NCBI RefSeq assembly: GCF_030730945.1
Contig: NZ_JAVAMS010000005.1
Location: 124,246-188,245, forward strand
Reading direction: 5' to 3'
DNA from: Aurantiacibacter poecillastricola
GTDB taxonomy: Bacteria > Pseudomonadota > Alphaproteobacteria > Sphingomonadales > Sphingomonadaceae
DNA length: 64,000 bases
Shown one piece after another: positions 49,425 to 57,581 of the stretch; positions within the stretch are counted from its first letter, which is position 1, and each line of letters opens with the position of its first letter. Below the pieces are notes generated by a model. The model was given only the letters and a program-made list of their open reading frames with translations, was not told where the DNA came from and made no database searches. Made by a program: the position numbers and the translations under genes.

Positions 49425-50438
49425 CTACGGCTCCAGGGCCAGTGCTTCTTCGTACACGCTGCGATCCAGCAGGACTGAAAGGTCCTGACGGCTTCGAGGT
49501 TCGCGATCCTCCTGTTGTGCGAGCCACTGCTCCTCTGCGACGAGAACATCGAGAAAGTCGTCTGGAATCGAAGCGGGAAACGCATGGTGCTCCCATGCAT
49601 CATCGATATCCGTCGAAGAGTGACCGGAAGTCTGGCGTAGCAGCTCTTGCGCACGTTCTGGATTTCCGCGCACTTCGCGAGCAGCATCGATGATCGCTCT
49701 GGTCATGCGAACAATGCGCGCTCGCATTGCAGGGTCGTCCAGGTTCGCTTGCGTGGTATTGAAGTTGAACAGTTCCCGATAGACGCCCGTCCCTTCGAAT
49801 TCGATGATGTCATCGCCCAGGACACGGGCAGCATGTTCGCTATGGGGCTCCCAGATGACTACTGCGTCCACTTCCCGGTTTTCGAGCGCTTCGGCCATTC
49901 GAGACAGAGGTACGAGCGGAACTGCGGTGATGTCATCGAAGCTCAGGCCTTCTTCCTCCAGCATCCTGTGGAGGAAATAGCCCGAGCTGGTTTGTGCGAT
50001 CGTCGCGATGCGCTTCCCGCGCAGGTCGGCGACGCTCTCTATGCCAGCCGACCGGCGAGCGACAATCCGGTAAAGCCCCTCCGAAATCGTCATGATCGCG
50101 CGAACATCGGGATGGCGGGTCGAGATGCGAAGCAGCTGCGTTTCAGCGTTCGTCGCCGCATCGGCGTGTCCCGGCTCACCACTGCCTGAGGTTTCGTCGT
50201 AGAGGTTGGGCACTCCGCCCATCTTCAGCGTTACAGGACCCGGATAGTATTCCTCGATCGCGAGCAGGACCGGGGCTATCTCGAAAGTTGTCATATTCCC
50301 GTGCATTGCGAGCGGTTCGGCGAGAGCATCCTGACCAGGCGCGATCTCGCTCGTAGTCGCGCAGGCAGACAAGAGAGCAGCCCACACGACGATCACGCCT
50401 GTAACGAGCAATCTCCGGTCTGCGTATGCGGGCGTCAC
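49425..50438 (-). CDS. NMT1/TauA-like solute-binding lipoprotein, copy 2
   Basis: The 337-residue protein has lipobox L-S-A-C near residue 26. Its fold and motif order match copy 1 (T-F-E-I-A-P-V-L-L-A, E-G-L-Y-R-I-V-A-R-R-S-A-G-I-E, Q-T-S-S-G-Y-F-L, V-V-I-W-E-P). The GTG at 50436-50438 overlaps the amidohydrolase stop (GTGA) and has GGAGG just upstream, so I use it rather than the longer frame to 50495. Operon position after an amidohydrolase and a TonB receptor suggests capture of the same substrate or its hydrolysis product in the periplasm. Confidence 0.78.
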   Translation of the reverse strand: MTPAYADRRLLVTGVIVVWAALLSACATTSEIAPGQDALAEPLAMHGNMTTFEIAPVLLAIEEYYPGPVTLKMGGVPNLYDETSGSGEPGHADAATNAETQLLRISTRHPDVRAIMTISEGLYRIVARRSAGIESVADLRGKRIATIAQTSSGYFLHRMLEEEGLSFDDITAVPLVPLSRMAEALENREVDAVVIWEPHSEHAARVLGDDIIEFEGTGVYRELFNFNTTQANLDDPAMRARIVRMTRAIIDAAREVRGNPERAQELLRQTSGHSSTDIDDAWEHHAFPASIPDDFLDVLVAEEQWLAQQEDREPRSRQDLSVLLDRSVYEEALALEP

Positions 50439-51355
50439 GAGACCTCCGGCCAATCCAGCTTGAGCGCCCGCCTGACCGTCTTGCCGAGAACCCACTCCTT
50501 GTCGCTCTCGGACAATTCGTTGGTCAGCAAGATGTAGTTGAGCGCATTGGCGTATGGGATCCAGTCCTCTCGCCGCGGCTGGCCGTCGGGACCGAGCGGT
50601 GTTTCCGTGCCCCAGCGCTGCCGCGTGTAGTCACTGGCCCATAGGCATCGCTCCGCGCCGAACGCATGCAGGATCTGGTGCATGTATGGCCAGATGTCCC
50701 GATAAGGATATTCCTGTTCCGAGATGATCGGCGTGCCGCACATCTTGACATAGACGTTGGGATAGCGAGCCATTTCCAGAAGATTGGGCAGCGCGTCCCA
50801 GCGGTCCGCAGGCGGTTCCAGCAGGGATTGCGTCACCCCGAAATGGTCGACGATCAGGGTCATCTCGGGGTGGCGTTCGGCAAAAACGCTCGCCTCGGAT
50901 GCGAACTTGTGAGCACCCAGGAACATGGGAACGTCGTACTTCGCTGCCATCGCGAAATAGTTGTCGTAAGCGCCTTGCGCGATCAGCGGGTTGAGTTCGA
51001 GGACACCCCCGGGCTGGCGCCAGACCTGGCCGAAATTCGTAAACAGGGCACGTGTCCCGACCGTGCCCGGATCAGCGGCCAGGCGAGCCATCTGCTCCTC
51101 AAGGTCGGCGGCTCCGTAATCCAGCACTTCAACGGCTCTGAACAGTTCGGGATAGTACCGCGTGGCAGCCTGGTTGAAGGCATGGTTGGCGAAGACAATA
51201 GCGCGATCGACGCCTGCAGCACCGATAGCCTCTCGTGCCAGTTCGACCTCGACGAACAACTCCTGCTCGTCGGACATCGTCATGCCGTCGGGGATCTCGC
51301 CGGTACGCCCGCCCCCAATTGCCGGATTGTGAATCTGGCCATCGATTATTTCCAT
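50435..51355 (-). CDS. Amidohydrolase family 2 protein (DxQxH variant)
   Basis: The 306-residue TIM-barrel hydrolase belongs to the amidohydrolase-2/ACMSD-LigI group. D-G-Q-I-H lies at residues 5-9, where most relatives have D-x-H-x-H, then L-I-V-D-H-F-G near residue 165 and W-A-S-D-Y-T-R near residue 235 (metal-ligand Asp). The group hydrolyses or decarboxylates ring-cleavage and lactone products of aromatic catabolism. ATG at 51355 has AGGAAC upstream; the TTG at 51373 is less likely. It follows the TonB receptor gene and is coupled to binding-protein copy 2. Confidence 0.78.
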   Translation of the reverse strand: MEIIDGQIHNPAIGGGRTGEIPDGMTMSDEQELFVEVELAREAIGAAGVDRAIVFANHAFNQAATRYYPELFRAVEVLDYGAADLEEQMARLAADPGTVGTRALFTNFGQVWRQPGGVLELNPLIAQGAYDNYFAMAAKYDVPMFLGAHKFASEASVFAERHPEMTLIVDHFGVTQSLLEPPADRWDALPNLLEMARYPNVYVKMCGTPIISEQEYPYRDIWPYMHQILHAFGAERCLWASDYTRQRWGTETPLGPDGQPRREDWIPYANALNYILLTNELSESDKEWVLGKTVRRALKLDWPEVS

Positions 51356-51443
51356 TGAGACGTTCCTATCCAAGAAAGTTGTTTGAGCGACCGGATCGGT
51401 ATGTCCTGGACCGGCGCTTGGCCGGTCCAGCGGGGAGCCACGA

Positions 51444-54023
51444 TCAGAAGCGTTTCGTCATCGAAAGATACCATTCACGCGGCAGCCCTGGCTGAGCGTT
51501 ATTCTGCGGACTGCCGAAACGCTGGTAGATGAAGTAATTGCGCCAGTAGAAGTTGTCGAAGAGGTTGGTGACGCCGGCTGCGAGCGTGAAGTCGTATTCG
51601 TCATTGTCGTAAGTCAGACGGGCGTTGACCAGCGAATAGCCGTCCTGATTAAACTCGGTCCTGGTCTCGTTGTAGACTTGGCTACCCGTGTAGAACCAGT
51701 CGAGGCGCGGGGTGAGCGATCCACCGAGAGCATCCGAAACAAATTCGTATTGCACTCCGAAATTCGCCTGCAGTTCAGGAATTGCCAGGGGGCGCTTGTT
51801 GGCGCCGTCAGGCAGGCTGTCATAGTCGGGCGCCGAGAAATTGTGATAACCGACAGAACCGCCCATCGACAGCGCATCGGTTGGCCGGAACTCTGCTTCG
51901 AGTTCGAACCCGATGACTTCACCCGGCTGGTTGCGATAAAATACCCGGCCAATACACGCGAAACCCGGGACACCTGCGTCGATCTCGGCCTGCGTACGGG
52001 GGCGACAGGTCGTTATGTCGTCACCAAGAGGCGATGGGATCAGGACCTGATTGCCGGGCTGTGGCTCGCCCGTAGCGGGATCCAGGAAATATTCGTTGCC
52101 GCTCAGTCCCGCGGGCCGCGTCTTGTAGTCGGTGTAGAAGCCGGTGAGGTTGAGGCGCAACATCCGCTCGAACAGATCGGCCTTTACGCCCAGTTCGTAC
52201 GATAGCGTCTCATCGCCAGGAATCTGCGCTACCTGGCTGGGCTGGAGAGGACGGGAATTGAAGCCGGGAAGCCGGAAACCGGTCGCCGCCGAGGCGTAGA
52301 CCATGACATCGGAGTTCAGCTCGTAATCAAGCCCGACTTTCCAGTCGAAACGCTCCGTGCCCAGATCGAGATTGAACAGAATGGCGCTGTTCGGTTCGAA
52401 GACCAGCTCAGTCGAATTGGCATCCGTCGCATCGACAGCGTTGAAGTTGTCGACAAGCTTGGTCTCGTCCGAATAGCGCCCCCCCAGGGTCAGACTGAGC
52501 CTTTCGAACGGCGAGAGCGTGACGTTGAGGTAGGCAGCCTTGCTCTCGGATTCGTAGATATTGTCCGTGTACCGCACGTAGTTGCGGAGGCTGGAGGTGC
52601 CGGTGAAACGCTGGGTACCTTCACCGTTGAAATAGAATAGCCCAGCCACCCAGTCGACCCACCCGCGCGAGCCGACGAGGCGTGTCTCGATCGAGTAATG
52701 CTCCTGGAAGACATCGTTCCGGAAATTCTCGAACGCGAGCGGCGTACCGTCGGGATCGTATGAGAAAACGGCTTCGAAATCGCGATAGCCGAGGATCGTG
52801 ATAAGCTCGATATCGTCGGCAAGTTCCACATTGATCTTGCCCGAAAGCCCCCAGCTGTCGATCGGCGCGATGGGCGGGTTGATGATACCGCCACGGAAGG
52901 GCGACCCGTTGTAAAGCGCGCTGCCCGGTACGGTGCCCCCTGCCGGAACGAGGTCCGCAAAGTTGGCATAGGTCTGATAGGGGTCGCCTGTTACGAACCG
53001 ATCGTCGAGCGCGAAAGTCGGGCCTCCTGCAGGCGTATATTGATCGTAGAGAGCTGCGACATTGGGATTCGTCCGACCAACACCGGGATCGATTTCCAGG
53101 ATGTAGTCCATCGCATTATCGGACCGATCCTTCAGATAGTCGGCAGAGATCGTGACGTCGAACCGATCGCTCGGCTCCCAGTACAGTTGTCCTCGGAAAG
53201 CGCGGACTTCCTCCCCGCCAAGATGTCCGATGACGCAATCGTCGAGCGTACCCTGCAGCTGATCGTTGGCGAGATTGATGTCCGAGAAGGGAAAGTCTCC
53301 GGCAAGCTCCGGAGTGCCCCTGCGGATCTGCTCACAGCGGAAATCCAGCCGCTCCTGGTATCCTCGCCGGTCCTTGGACAAGCCGGCCACCGACAGGGCC
53401 AGGGTATCGCCGAGCGGCACGTTGGCGCTCGCGCGCAGTTCCCGGCGTTCGTAACTGCCGACCGTTACTTCGACCGAGCCATAGGCTTCGCCGAGGTCGG
53501 GGGTACGAGACACGAGGTTGACCGCACCGGCGAGAGAATTTCGGCCGAACAGGGTACCTTGCGGTCCACGAAGAACTTCGACGCGCTCCAGGTCCAGCAG
53601 ATCGAACATCGATCCGAAGACCAGGGGATAGTACACATCGTCGATGTAGAACGCGACCCCGGGTTCGCCTGCGAGATTGGAATCCGACTGACCGATGCCG
53701 CGGATAAACGCCGTCAAGCCAGGGCCGAATGCGCCTTGTGCCAGCTCGAAGCTCGCATTGGGTACGACGCGCGAGAGCTCGGCGGTATTTTCGATGGATT
53801 GAGCTGTGAGGGTTTCCGAAGAGACCGCAGTGATGGCGATGGGCGTGTCCTGAAGGTTGGTTTCCCGGCGGGTTGCGGTCACCACGATATCGGACACGCC
53901 CGAGCTACGGTTTTGGCTACCCTGCTCGTCATCCTCGCCGGCGGCTTGCGCCAAGGCTGGGCTGGCGACAAAGGCCATCACTGCAGAGGCCGAGGCCCAT
54001 AGAACTTTCTTTTGCGTAGTCAT
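51444..54023 (-). CDS. TonB-dependent outer-membrane receptor
   Basis: The 859-residue protein has a signal peptide (to about residue 26). A plug follows with S-D-I-V-V-T-A-T-R-R-E-T-N-L-Q-D-T-P (TonB-box-like region), F-I-R-G-I-G-Q and V-E-V-L-R-G-P-Q-G-T-L-F-G-R-N-S. A 22-strand-type barrel ends in W-Y-L-S-M-T-K-R-F with terminal Phe. It belongs to the sphingomonad expansion of substrate-specific receptors, often for aromatic or plant-derived compounds rather than siderophores. It heads the minus-strand operon with the amidohydrolase and the two binding lipoproteins. The ATG at 54023 is chosen for the signal peptide and a GGGAAG site. Confidence 0.88.
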   Translation of the reverse strand: MTTQKKVLWASASAVMAFVASPALAQAAGEDDEQGSQNRSSGVSDIVVTATRRETNLQDTPIAITAVSSETLTAQSIENTAELSRVVPNASFELAQGAFGPGLTAFIRGIGQSDSNLAGEPGVAFYIDDVYYPLVFGSMFDLLDLERVEVLRGPQGTLFGRNSLAGAVNLVSRTPDLGEAYGSVEVTVGSYERRELRASANVPLGDTLALSVAGLSKDRRGYQERLDFRCEQIRRGTPELAGDFPFSDINLANDQLQGTLDDCVIGHLGGEEVRAFRGQLYWEPSDRFDVTISADYLKDRSDNAMDYILEIDPGVGRTNPNVAALYDQYTPAGGPTFALDDRFVTGDPYQTYANFADLVPAGGTVPGSALYNGSPFRGGIINPPIAPIDSWGLSGKINVELADDIELITILGYRDFEAVFSYDPDGTPLAFENFRNDVFQEHYSIETRLVGSRGWVDWVAGLFYFNGEGTQRFTGTSSLRNYVRYTDNIYESESKAAYLNVTLSPFERLSLTLGGRYSDETKLVDNFNAVDATDANSTELVFEPNSAILFNLDLGTERFDWKVGLDYELNSDVMVYASAATGFRLPGFNSRPLQPSQVAQIPGDETLSYELGVKADLFERMLRLNLTGFYTDYKTRPAGLSGNEYFLDPATGEPQPGNQVLIPSPLGDDITTCRPRTQAEIDAGVPGFACIGRVFYRNQPGEVIGFELEAEFRPTDALSMGGSVGYHNFSAPDYDSLPDGANKRPLAIPELQANFGVQYEFVSDALGGSLTPRLDWFYTGSQVYNETRTEFNQDGYSLVNARLTYDNDEYDFTLAAGVTNLFDNFYWRNYFIYQRFGSPQNNAQPGLPREWYLSMTKRF

Positions 54024-54115
54024 CTTCCCATCCCTGTTTTGTGAAGCCATCACGCACGAGCGGATCGGCTCTCTTCATTTCTCAAGACGATAAATATTCC
54101 CGCGGGAAAGCAGCC

Positions 54116-54463
54116 TCATCCCCCGAGGTGGGGATACGGTTGCGCAGGTCCGGAATTCAGTTTGAAAGCACAGTTCGCTATCTGGAGGTGAACCCTTGGG
54201 TTGCCGCGCAAAGCAGAGGTCAGACGGAACTTGCCTTTAAGGAGGCGAACTACTCCTGCCTCCGATTTGGCCAGCACCCGGTCAGAGCCCAGCACCACCT
54301 GATGTCCGTCAATCAAATGTTGCAGAGCGACGGTATCGTCTCGCAGGCCGTCGCCATAAAGTACGGGCATGGCAGCTACCTTCAGCGGAACAGCGGAAAG
54401 CGCGACGCCTGCCGCAGACATAGCCACGAAAGACCTTCTCGAGCATTCAAATCGCAAGGCCAA
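54116..54463 (-). CDS. Truncated Tat-exported pectate-lyase-like protein
   Basis: The 115-residue protein starts with a twin-arginine signal (S-R-R-S-F-V, then a hydrophobic stretch to about residue 32). G-D-G-L-R-D-D-T-V-A-L-Q-H-L-I-D follows, the N-terminal signature of beta-helix pectate lyase-like proteins (G-D-G-x-x-D-D-T-x-A). Full members have several hundred residues; here the frame stops after the first coils, so the gene looks truncated or reduced to a domain. TTG start with GGGAGG nearby (54463 or 54457). It lies upstream of the TonB receptor gene on the same strand. Confidence 0.5.
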   Translation of the reverse strand: MALRFECSRRSFVAMSAAGVALSAVPLKVAAMPVLYGDGLRDDTVALQHLIDGHQVVLGSDRVLAKSEAGVVRLLKGKFRLTSALRGNPRVHLQIANCAFKLNSGPAQPYPHLGG

Positions 54464-54571
54464 GCCCTCCCGAATTATGTTGACCGAACTATTGAAAGTT
54501 CGACCTTGGCTCTTCTTCTAGGGAGGTACTTGAAGGGGAACTTGCCCAGATCGGCATTCATACATGCCGCG

Positions 54572-55183
54572 TTAAATTAAATTGGCGTGACCTTTTCGCC
54601 CTCGGAGAATTTCATCGCCCGAGCCTTTGTTAGCCTCTGCACACGCCTTGCGATGCGCTTTCGCATTCTCGACATAATGGCCGGACTGGGCAGCCATTTG
54701 CGCGAACTCGTTTTCGGTAAGCTCGCGCATTTCCCGCGCTGGCCGGCCTGCCCAAAGCTTGCCGGAAGGCACGCATTTCCCCGGCGTGAGCATGGCTCCC
54801 GCGGCAAGCATCGCCCGGCGCTCGATGCGGCAATTATCCATCACGATCGCGCCCATTCCGACGAACGCGCCGCTTTCGACAACGCATCCGTGCAGCAGGG
54901 CCATATGTCCGACGAGTACGTCCTCGCCAATCAAGGTGGGTAGCCCGCCGGGTTCGGGTCCGTCGGCCTCGACATGAACGATCGTTCCATCCTGAAGATT
55001 GGAACGGGACCCAATGACGATCCGATTGATATCTGCGCGAAGCACACAATTGTACCAGATGCTGGCGTCGGGGCCGACGTCTACATCGCCGATAAGGTAC
55101 GCCCCCGGGGCGACAAACGCACTGTCATGCACTCGTGGTCGTTTGCCGTTGATCGCGATGAGCGTTGGCGCCGCCAACGTCAT
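54572..55183 (-). CDS. Gamma-carbonic-anhydrase-like left-handed beta-helix protein
   Basis: The 203-residue protein shows hexapeptide repeats: G-D-V-D-V-G-P-D-A-S-I-W-Y-N, V-L-R-A-D-I-N-R-I-V-I-G, N-L-Q-D-G-T-I-V-H-V, and L-V-G-H-M-A-L-L-H-G-C. The three His of the gamma-CA zinc site are present. Relatives include CaiE/PaaY proteins, which are thioesterases or carbonic anhydrases associated with aromatic and CoA-ester catabolism. It overlaps the next amidohydrolase by 4 bases, so its role is probably in the same pathway. Confidence 0.82.
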   Translation of the reverse strand: MTLAAPTLIAINGKRPRVHDSAFVAPGAYLIGDVDVGPDASIWYNCVLRADINRIVIGSRSNLQDGTIVHVEADGPEPGGLPTLIGEDVLVGHMALLHGCVVESGAFVGMGAIVMDNCRIERRAMLAAGAMLTPGKCVPSGKLWAGRPAREMRELTENEFAQMAAQSGHYVENAKAHRKACAEANKGSGDEILRGRKGHANLI

Positions 55184-56151
55184 TCCGCAGCCCTTTTGAA
55201 GCGCGAGACCGCACTGCCAAGCTTTCGCGACATTGCCTTTTCATAAATCGCGAAAGCGTTGTCGTGAAGAAAAGCACGGGTCTCTGCGTCCGTAAGCAGG
55301 CCCGTGGCATCCTTCGCCATCGCGACTTTCTCGGTGTAGTTCCACAAGTGGCTCTGGCCTACATCGGAGCCCCACATCACCCTGCTGGAGCCGAAACGGT
55401 CAACCAGCGTCCGCAGTAGTTCGGCGGCGTTGACGCCGGCCTTCACCACACGCTCCATGTTGATCTCGGTGATCTTGAAATAGATGTTCGTGACATCGTC
55501 GAACGTGGCGATCGTATCGCTGATGCCGTAATCGGGCGGAGGCGGCATGATTACGGTCTCGCCCTTCTCTTCTCGCAGCGCCACCTCGTATTGCGAAATG
55601 CCGTAAGGCATTGCGCCGTGATCAAGGATGATCGGCAGCTCGGGGAACATCCGGGCCAGCATCTTGATGAGCGGCAGCACGTAGGAAAGCTGGTTGTCGA
55701 AGACGATCAGCGTCATCGGCGTGCCAAGATCGGCGCAGGCTTCCCAAATGCCGATGGCGGTAGGTGAGCTCAGCCATGCCGTATCGAGTATCCACGGACG
55801 GCTGTTGGCCATGCGGAAGCCGACTACCCCGCTTTTCGTCACCATTTCCCGGTAAGCGCTGGCAGTCTGCGCGTCCTGCGTATCGAGGATCACGACAGGG
55901 TGCAGGCGCTCGGAATACTTGCACCCCGAATCAAGAATGTAGCTGTTGTCGTAGCCGTAGACATGACCTCGCTGCACCAGGCATGCGTGCTCGACATCGT
56001 GCTCGTCCATCAGGTCCAGCAGGTGCTCGGCCGTTACCGTATAGGGCGGGCGCTCGGGGACGGGCAGGTCTTCCGTGAACGGCTTTGGCGGGTATTTCTT
56101 CCAATCGTCACCGATCAGGTGCGCATGCGTATCAAATAGCGGGATTGTCAT
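55180..56151 (-). CDS. Amidohydrolase family 2 protein (LigI/ACMSD-like)
   Basis: The 323-residue protein has D-T-H-A-H at residues 7-11 (two metal-binding His), L-V-Q-R-G-H, I-I-L-D-H-G-A-M-P near residue 174 and V-M-W-G-S-D-V-G-Q near residue 258 (catalytic Asp). This is the complete amidohydrolase-2 metal site, in contrast to the variant at 50435. Likely substrates are lactones or carboxylated ring-fission products. It forms an operon with the gamma-CA-like gene and is transcribed from the region near the AraC regulator. Confidence 0.8.
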   Translation of the reverse strand: MTIPLFDTHAHLIGDDWKKYPPKPFTEDLPVPERPPYTVTAEHLLDLMDEHDVEHACLVQRGHVYGYDNSYILDSGCKYSERLHPVVILDTQDAQTASAYREMVTKSGVVGFRMANSRPWILDTAWLSSPTAIGIWEACADLGTPMTLIVFDNQLSYVLPLIKMLARMFPELPIILDHGAMPYGISQYEVALREEKGETVIMPPPPDYGISDTIATFDDVTNIYFKITEINMERVVKAGVNAAELLRTLVDRFGSSRVMWGSDVGQSHLWNYTEKVAMAKDATGLLTDAETRAFLHDNAFAIYEKAMSRKLGSAVSRFKRAAE

Positions 56152-56347
56152 CTCGCGCCGCCCCTCTCCTTCGCGCGCGATTGCGGCCCCGGCTAATCGG
56201 GGGTCCTGCGCGTGACCTCAGTGGAGAGGAGTTTAGGGTCGCAAGGCCTCCGGACACTTGACCGCGAGGGACGGATGATTTGCCTAACAGGTCGCTCCCC
56301 AAGAAATCGCGCCCGGCCCGTTCGAACCGACCCGATTGCGGACGGAT

Positions 56348-57319
56348 TTAGCGAGCCTGTTGCTCGTACTGCGCTAGGCTGACGCGCCGATATTCACGCG
56401 GGGCCATCGAGTATTTCTCATGGAAAGTGCGCGTGAAATGTGCGGCACTGTTAAAGCCCCAGGAGAACGCGATTTCCGTGAGTGTATGCGCCTTCCAGGC
56501 TGGATTGCCCATCTGCCGTGCACATTCCTCCAGGCGGCGACGCAGGATGAAGGCGCCCATCTTCTCGTTACCGGAGGCAAAGACCGTCCGCAGATAGCGA
56601 GACGACACACCCAGCCCTTCGGAGATCTTCGCCGGCGTGAGATCGGGATCGCGCAGGTTTTCCTCGATATACTGGATGACATCCTTGCGCCTGCGCCAGG
56701 CAATGGCCGAAGCTTCGCCGTCCAGCTCGGTACCCGTGGTGTAGGCGAGCGACATCAGTTCCAGCAAGTAACGAGCGACGCGGTCCTCGCTGTTATGATC
56801 GATGGTCCCGCCGGTCCCGCTGCTGAGCTCCCGAACCATCGCTGCGACTGTTCCGGTGAGTCCGGACGTTCGCCCCAGCCGCTGGCCACAGAACTTGTCC
56901 GGTGTGGGAAGGTAGATGCGCAAGGTGTCATCGGGAACGCGCACCATCACCGTTTCTGACTGCTCCGCGGTGCTGAAATGGTGCGGCAAGCCCGTATCGC
57001 AAAGAACGAAGTCACCCTCTTCCAGGTGCGCCTCGTGACCGCAGTGCCTGAAGACGCTGCTGCCCCTTGCCTGCAAAAGGAAGTTGTAGAGCCGCGGGGC
57101 GTTGCGAGTGATATGCTTCTGCGTTCGCTCGACGGAGCAATCATCCAGCGTCAGCCTTGCCAGCTTCACCGGACCGAGCTGCCCGATATGCAGTTGTGCC
57201 TCGAAATTGTCCTGCACTCGAGGTGTGAAAACGCATTGGCTCATTCGAGATGCATAGAGTTCGCCCCAGGCACTGGCGCGTCCGATCTTGGGCAACCCTT
57301 CGGTCGTCAGGAATTCCAT
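56348..57319 (-). CDS. AraC-family transcriptional regulator
   Basis: The 323-residue protein has an N-terminal AraC-binding-2-type beta domain (E-G-D-F-V-L-C-D-T, R-V-P-D-D-T-L-R-I-Y-L-P). A C-terminal double HTH follows: L-T-P-A-K-I-S-E-G-L-G-V-S-S-R-Y-L-R-T-V-F and L-T-E-I-A-F-S-W-G-F-N-S-A-A-H-F-T-R-T-F. The overall design resembles the FeaR/NphR type, activators of aromatic catabolism. ATG at 57319 has GAGGAGAGG upstream. It is divergent from the secreted NTF2-repeat gene and lies beside the amidohydrolase operon, so both are candidate targets. Confidence 0.85.
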   Translation of the reverse strand: MEFLTTEGLPKIGRASAWGELYASRMSQCVFTPRVQDNFEAQLHIGQLGPVKLARLTLDDCSVERTQKHITRNAPRLYNFLLQARGSSVFRHCGHEAHLEEGDFVLCDTGLPHHFSTAEQSETVMVRVPDDTLRIYLPTPDKFCGQRLGRTSGLTGTVAAMVRELSSGTGGTIDHNSEDRVARYLLELMSLAYTTGTELDGEASAIAWRRRKDVIQYIEENLRDPDLTPAKISEGLGVSSRYLRTVFASGNEKMGAFILRRRLEECARQMGNPAWKAHTLTEIAFSWGFNSAAHFTRTFHEKYSMAPREYRRVSLAQYEQQAR

Positions 57320-57581
57320 ACTGTCCTCTCCTCGCAGCCCCTCCCTTTGGGAGGTGGCCATGCTCGAGCGTTCTGAGCACCTTTCATGATTTCATCGCAC
57401 TGAAGAGAGTGTCAAGCGTTTTCGAAACACTGTTCCCTTTTCGTGGCTGCCTAAATTTGATCGAGATGGCACAACAACTGGACTCTCAAGCCAGCCATCA
57501 CTCTCGTGCCTTGCGGTGGGCGGGGGTTCGCGACAGGCTGGCTTACCGCCGGACGCAAGAACGCCGATAGGATGCCCGACA

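Noticed and set aside
57361-57431. Short inverted repeats (TGCTC/GAGCA and AGTGT/ACACT) upstream of the AraC gene as operators
   Set aside because: Arms of five bases in a 260-base region are expected by chance; AraC-type sites are usually direct repeats, which I could not identify.
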